Shown here piece by piece: positions 60,203 through 64,000 of a stretch of 64,000 bases of DNA. The stretch's first letter is position 1. The number at the start of each line of letters is the position of its first letter. The notes under the pieces are model-generated. The model ran no database searches. It had not been told where the DNA came from and saw only the letters and a list, made by a program, of their open reading frames with translations. A program made the position numbers and the translations under genes. Origin of the DNA: Candolleomyces eurysporus (lineage: Eukaryota; Basidiomycota; Agaricomycetes; Agaricales; Psathyrellaceae); contig JANBPK010000933.1 of assembly GCA_027579435.1 (NCBI GenBank), positions 46,565 through 110,564 on the forward strand. The letters run 5' to 3'.

Positions 60203-60460
60203 TCAAAGCATCGATAAGTCTAAGAGTCTCAAGCACTGTCCAACACTGCCATATTCGACGGTCATAAATGTGCAATCGTTGTCCGTGTCCGTGAGCATTG
60301 AGAAGGCGAGGGTCGACGAGGAACATGATGCGAATGGAGGGGGCATTCGTGCGCCAAATCCACGGTTGCCGATGCCCGACGTAAACACACACAAAGCGAG
60401 CTGCATTGCCACAGGTTCTAGGCCTCGCGTACCAATCTCTCGGTGTTCGGGATTCACCAA
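60203..60460 (-). other. Conserved block upstream of helicase copy 2
   Basis: Counterpart of 52905-53141. Shares CSSSTLAFSMLTD and HREIG segments but differs by small indels. Confidence 0.35.
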
Positions 60461-60660
60461 GGCACGACCCTTTGACCCGATCTTTCAATTCATCGACCGA
60501 ATCAGGTTTCAGCCTTGGAGCTCGAAGCTTGAAGATAGGACGAGGCTGCATCGACTCACATTACCGTGGAAAGTCATTAAATTGTACATACAAGTGGGAA
60601 TCAACACAAGGTAGACATTCGCCGTTGAGAAGCCATCGAGAGAAATCAACCCATCCTCAA

Positions 60661-61446
60661 TCAGTTCTGGCGGTTGAACCCTGCAAGTGAGTCTCGGATA
60701 TCGTTTCGAAGAGCTCGGATATGAACTGCTTCACGAGAGTCAGTAGTATCGCCGGCGCACTGGTATTGCTCAGGATGCAAATGTAGCGGCAGGAAAAGGT
60801 CGCCTAGGTGTTTAGGATGAAACTGACCGTACGGCAAATCGTCTGCCATCATATCAGGCTTTTGAGTGGGCAAGTGGGGGACGTTACGACGAAAGTAAGC
60901 TTTCAGTGCGTTCACCTCTAGAGTATTCTCATCTGGATGCTAACGGCGATCAGTCGGTCTCTGGAACTCGATGCAATTTATATTACTCACTGGTAACTCT
61001 TGTAGTAGGCCTGTATCTCCTTCGGCGACAAGGCCATGAGCAGGCCATAAGCGAATTCCATGACAGGGAAATTTGAACAGCTGGTATGAGGGCGCTTCGA
61101 AGCGACGGCTTGATCGAGCTGCTCCTTGGTTTTCTGAGCGAAGAGTACCAAAGTCTTCGCTAGAAATCTCGCTAATTTGTGGCCTCTGGGGGATTGCGTG
61201 GGGTTCCGAAGCAGATCTATTCATCATAACAGCGGTAGACATAGCGGCTTCTGAGAATGAGTCTGCGTCGTCGGGGGAAATAATGTCGGAGTGACGAGTC
61301 TGAGGCGCGAGATGTGAGAGTTCAAACGCGAATCCACCCATCGTTCTTATAGATTTTTCGTAGTGTGGCTCCAACAGCGAGGCTACGGCTTCTTGAGGCC
61401 AAAGCAGAGTCAAAGCCAAGTGCCTTAATTCGGATGATGGCCACAC
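60661..61446 (-). CDS. Unknown protein, at least two exons, start unresolved
   Basis: Exons 61446-60991 and 60939-60661 join in phase 0 across a 51 nt intron (245 codons including the stop). The frame is open upstream to about 61488 (AIRHRQWKVWPSSELRHLAL) but has no ATG before a TGA, so a further 5' exon is expected upstream of 61490; its acceptor could be the CAG run at about 61485. Features: a hydrophobic LTLLWPQEAVASLL, and a C-terminal segment FHPKHLGDLFLPLHLHPEQY. No domain recognised. Confidence 0.5.
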
Positions 61447-62237
61447 TTTCCACTGTCTATGTCGAATTGCTTTGAGGTGACTGCTGCGTCATGCAAACAT
61501 TAAACCACGACACAGAGACAAGCATCTTTCTCCGCATCCCGTCCAATCTCGCTTTCGACTTTCTCCAAGCACTAGCCCCAATATCATTCAAAGTTGATAT
61601 CACCAGCCCCGCTGTATGATCTCAAAAGACCGCCCTTAAGCATGCATCAGACAGGCACGCACAACAGAAACGATAGCTCTAGAATAACGTCTACCGGTTG
61701 CCTATAAACGTCGAGAGGGTGATATTAACGAGAGACACAATGGAAGCAACTGGGGACAGTGTTCGAGTCCGCTGACACAACCCTTTGCCGCATCACAATT
61801 TGAATCAGGTTGGACCATCTGATCTTATCCCTCCGTGTCCGACATTCACCCAACAGTTGGGAAGAACGCATATCCTCACTCAAAATGGACGTAACCTCCG
61901 AAGACATCTAACAAGGTAAAGGCAAGGTGCATATATTTTGGTTACTCTGAAAAATACATATGTACTAGTGGAAAACTCAATAATGTATGTATTTCAGGTT
62001 CAAGATGACGATCGAGAACTGCTGATATTGGTTGGTTGGGGGGCTTGCCCCCCATTTGTCTCGGTGGACCCAGAATTCTTAGGTGGCGATGCATGAGCGG
62101 GTGTATAGCCACCTCGCTGCGCGGGTGCATAGCCACTCTGCTTCAACGGTACACAGCCACTCTGTTGGCGTGGTCAACTCATCAACCGGCGGAATTTGAA
62201 ATTTCGGCAGTGTCTGCCAGCGGCATAGGTCTGTCAA
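61447..62237. other. Intergenic spacer with minor repeats
   Basis: Probably contains a 5' exon of the gene above. Also a GC hairpin (62038-62053, GGGGGGC-TT-GCCCCCC) and three diverged copies of a unit of about 30 bp containing ATAGCCAC or ACAGCCAC (62098-62190). Confidence 0.5.
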
Positions 62238-62463
62238 TCATGTTACGGGCTTGCTCAGGTCCTTGTTGCACCGGAGGCGAAGTTGACCTAACGAGAACGA
62301 GGAAGGGTTCTGAGTTCGATGGATAGGTCGAGTGGCGGTAAAAACGGCCCAATGAATAAGGGGAGGGTCTTCAAAAGGGTGATAACAAAGATGCCAAAAA
62401 CGGAAAGAGATATTGGCGGAATCAGAGTTGTTCTCTTTAAAGATAAGAGGGGTTATCCGCCCT

Positions 62464-62922
62464 TCACTGGGAGTTAGAGCTAGAGGGTTCGTTGGGGTTG
62501 GTATAGCCACTATTAATTGGCCCTGGGAAGTCGGGATCGGAAGTTGCTCGTTGTCGTTTGGAGGGACGATAATCAGGAGGGGCTTGAGCGTGAGGCAGAT
62601 GAGCAACAGACGAAGTAACGGAATGGATGAGGGGAGGTGGATCCTCGGTCGGGGATGCGAGCGTCCAAAGTTGTTGCAAAAGGTCGGGGCCTCGCTCTGC
62701 GTATTTCTGGTCAAGGAGAGCAAGCGCTGCTGCCAATTCCGGAGTACTTGGCGGACGGTCGATAGCGCCCTGTGTAGCGTTAATAACGTCACCGACAAGG
62801 TTACGTACTATGAATGATCCGAGACGGATCTTGGCGTCTGGGGCAAGGATAAAATAGAGTCGAACGTAGGTGATAAGATAGTGCGAGTCGATTTCGGTTT
62901 TAGTGTAAACGGCGAGAGTCAT
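62464..62922 (-). CDS. Putative ORF of element copy 2 (unknown)
   Basis: 152 codons from ATG 62922. Its N-terminal region (HYLITYVRLYFILAPDAKIR, TPELAAALALLDQ) resembles that of the ORF at 2286-1885. The C-terminal part is Pro/Ser-rich with a basic SKRQRA stretch that could act as a nuclear localisation signal. No known domain. A different frame (62798-62238) continues downstream and may be joined by a frameshift or splice. Confidence 0.45.
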   Translation of the reverse strand: MTLAVYTKTEIDSHYLITYVRLYFILAPDAKIRLGSFIVRNLVGDVINATQGAIDRPPSTPELAAALALLDQKYAERGPDLLQQLWTLASPTEDPPPLIHSVTSSVAHLPHAQAPPDYRPSKRQRATSDPDFPGPINSGYTNPNEPSSSNSQ

Positions 62923-62979
62923 TCACTAGAGAAAAGGACTAGTGCGAGAGGGGAGTTAATACGAGTAGACAAGAGAGTA

Positions 62980-63035
62980 GATTCTTGAGAACAAGCTGAG
63001 GAGTTACCGCTCAGCTTGTGCTGCCTATATACTAT
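62980..63035 (-). promoter_or_regulatory. TATA box and hairpin of element copy 2
   Basis: Minus-strand TATATAGG (about 63031-63024) followed by an 8 bp perfect stem AAGCTGAG/CTCAGCTT (62993-63000 with 63010-63017, 9 nt loop) and the shared 18 bp block. The stem differs from that of copy 1 but is equally complementary. Confidence 0.5.
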
Positions 63036-63145
63036 ACATGCTACTGTGCCGCAGTCCGTGCTGAGGCATACATTGGTAATTACACAGTCCTGCTAAGTAA
63101 TAGTCCGTAGTCCGTAGTCAATCCGTAGTCCTAAGTTACTAAGTA

Positions 63146-63177
63146 CGCAGTTAGGTATTACAAAGTACCTAACTGCG
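63146..63177. repeat. 12 bp perfect stem-loop
   Basis: CGCAGTTAGGTA, 8 nt loop, then its exact reverse complement. It lies upstream of the TATA box of element copy 2. Copy 1 has only an imperfect inverted repeat at the comparable place (2538-2568). Confidence 0.65.
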
Positions 63178-63230
63178 GTCAACGTTCGCAGTCCTAGTGT
63201 TACTAAGAGAAAAAAAAGATACTACTGGGG

Positions 63231-64000
63231 TTATTACATAACAATCATGTATTTCGTTGCCAAATAAAGGTCTTCGACTTGCTCTTTACTACCTTCAATT
63301 CAACCTGAAGCATAAAGTACAATAATCACTCTAAGACTCTATCTTATCTTGTCTCCAACTTGCCTTACTGTGTGCGGAAGTCTGTCACACTGCTGCTCAT
63401 TACAGGTTAAATTGATCAGTCGTATCTCAAATCTAAACCAGCTTTGCTTAGGCTGAGTTCAATCACTGGAAATCTGCTTCTAGGTGGGCAAAGGATCAAG
63501 TTAAAGAGTTTCTAAATGACCAGATTCAACTTTTGCCAGAGGTTCACTATTCAATACTGAAGGGTGAATAATATCAAGTCTTTTACTGGTCATTGCATAT
63601 AATAAAAAGCTCTTGTCTGGCTCTCTACCAGACTCACCTCTGCATATCAATGTCAACGGAAGTGCAGGTACTGGAGAATCATATCTCATCGGCTTTTTCT
63701 ACCGAGTCATGTAAGCTCTTTACACATGCCATGGAAAGTGGAAGTAATTCCATTGTGAGATTAGGACCTACTGGAATCTCAGCTTTTGGAACACAATAAT
63801 GGACAATCAAATTTGGTGTGTCTATCTCAGTTAAAGAGCCTAAGGATTTCCCAGAACTTGGAGAAAAGTGGCACTGGAAATGAGCCTACACAGGTCAAGT
63901 TCCAATATGTGCTGTTACAATTACACACCTATGATACTTGTGAAGAGGACTAATCTTTTGCTGCCTAGAGGTTGGGACCTAATGAACAAGATCACTCTGA
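63231..64000. other. Right-edge stretch without a recognised gene
   Basis: AT-rich, short frames only; nothing supported. Confidence 0.5.

Larger units (their letters stand above)
45925..60470. repeat. Tandem segmental duplication, two units of about 7.2-7.3 kb
   Basis: Unit 1 runs from about 45925 to 53130 and unit 2 from about 53131 to 60470. Each begins with matching sequence downstream of the helicase gene (CACGAGGCTATGTATGG at 45943; CATGAGGCTACGTATGG at 53140), contains one helicase gene, and ends with matching sequence upstream of its start codon. Intron positions agree. Typical identity by eye is around 85-90 percent, apart from one much more similar tract. Confidence 0.88.
62238..63230 (-). 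mobile_element. Small uncharacterised element, copy 2
   Basis: Shares architecture with the insertion at 1.64-2.62 kb: TATA box, perfect hairpin, GATTCTTGAGAACAAGCT block (62980-62997), a leader, then an ORF from 62922. A second conserved spot, GTCCGTGCT, lies at 63054-63062 (2461-2469 in copy 1). A 12 bp perfect stem-loop is at 63146-63177. The left limit is unknown; the minus-strand frame ending at 62238 may be a continuation. Confidence 0.48.

Noticed and set aside
61942..61998. AT-rich inverted repeat AAATACATA/TATGTATTT
   Set aside because: Short and AT-rich; plausible by chance and not tied to an element end.
62038..62190. GC hairpin and about 30 bp repeats read as a CRISPR-like array
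   Set aside because: Only three diverged units without spacers of even length; a eukaryotic context makes CRISPR implausible.

Overview
The window looks like a chromosome segment of a filamentous basidiomycete, most likely an agaricomycete. The host genes are cut by many 45-75 nt GT-AG introns, several exons are under 40 nt, and the families present (DUF6533 membrane proteins, a TPR-CHAT protein, a DDX60-like helicase, Helitron and Copia elements) are typical of that group. No species can be named from the sequence alone.

Layout. 1-7123: a decayed Helitron on the minus strand (Rep plus Pif1 helicase, running off the left edge), interrupted at about 1.6-2.6 kb by a smaller element whose divergent relative sits at 62.2-63.2 kb. 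7517-10262: an 11-exon minus-strand gene of unknown function, reconstructed here by splicing. 11469-19213: a complete but dead Copia LTR retrotransposon with 428 bp LTRs, a 5 bp target duplication, a half-tRNA type primer site and an extra reading frame upstream of gag. 19310-20078: a broken host-type gene. 21.0-24.2 kb: a degenerate tandem-repeat block built on GGAAG/CTTCC motifs.

24.3-28.6 kb: an unknown three-exon gene and, head to head with it, a broken TPR-CHAT (caspase-like) gene. 29.2-40.1 kb: three DUF6533-type membrane protein genes and a fragment of a fourth, with nearly identical exon-length series, surrounding a ubiquitin-specific protease gene and an intron-containing tRNA-Arg(TCG). 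41.2-42.7 kb: a non-autonomous terminal-inverted-repeat element. 42.9-45.9 kb: two related small genes (one with an AT-hook-like motif) and a small membrane protein gene. 45.9-60.5 kb: a tandem duplication of about 7.2 kb, each unit carrying a DDX60-like DExH helicase, with a sharply bounded conversion-like tract. 60.7-61.4 kb: an unknown gene. 62.2-64 kb: the second copy of the small element, then sequence with nothing recognisable.

The genes do not form a pathway. The main themes are transposon decay through what looks like CpG deamination (in-frame stops in the Helitron and Copia are mostly TGA, and eight of nine LTR differences fit CpG to TpG/CpA), and local gene duplication. The least familiar items are the Copia upstream frame, the paired small elements with a covarying promoter-proximal hairpin, the conserved micro-exon series of the DUF6533 genes and the helicase conversion tract. 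Splice models were made by hand from GT-AG signals, reading frame and comparison between paralogs.
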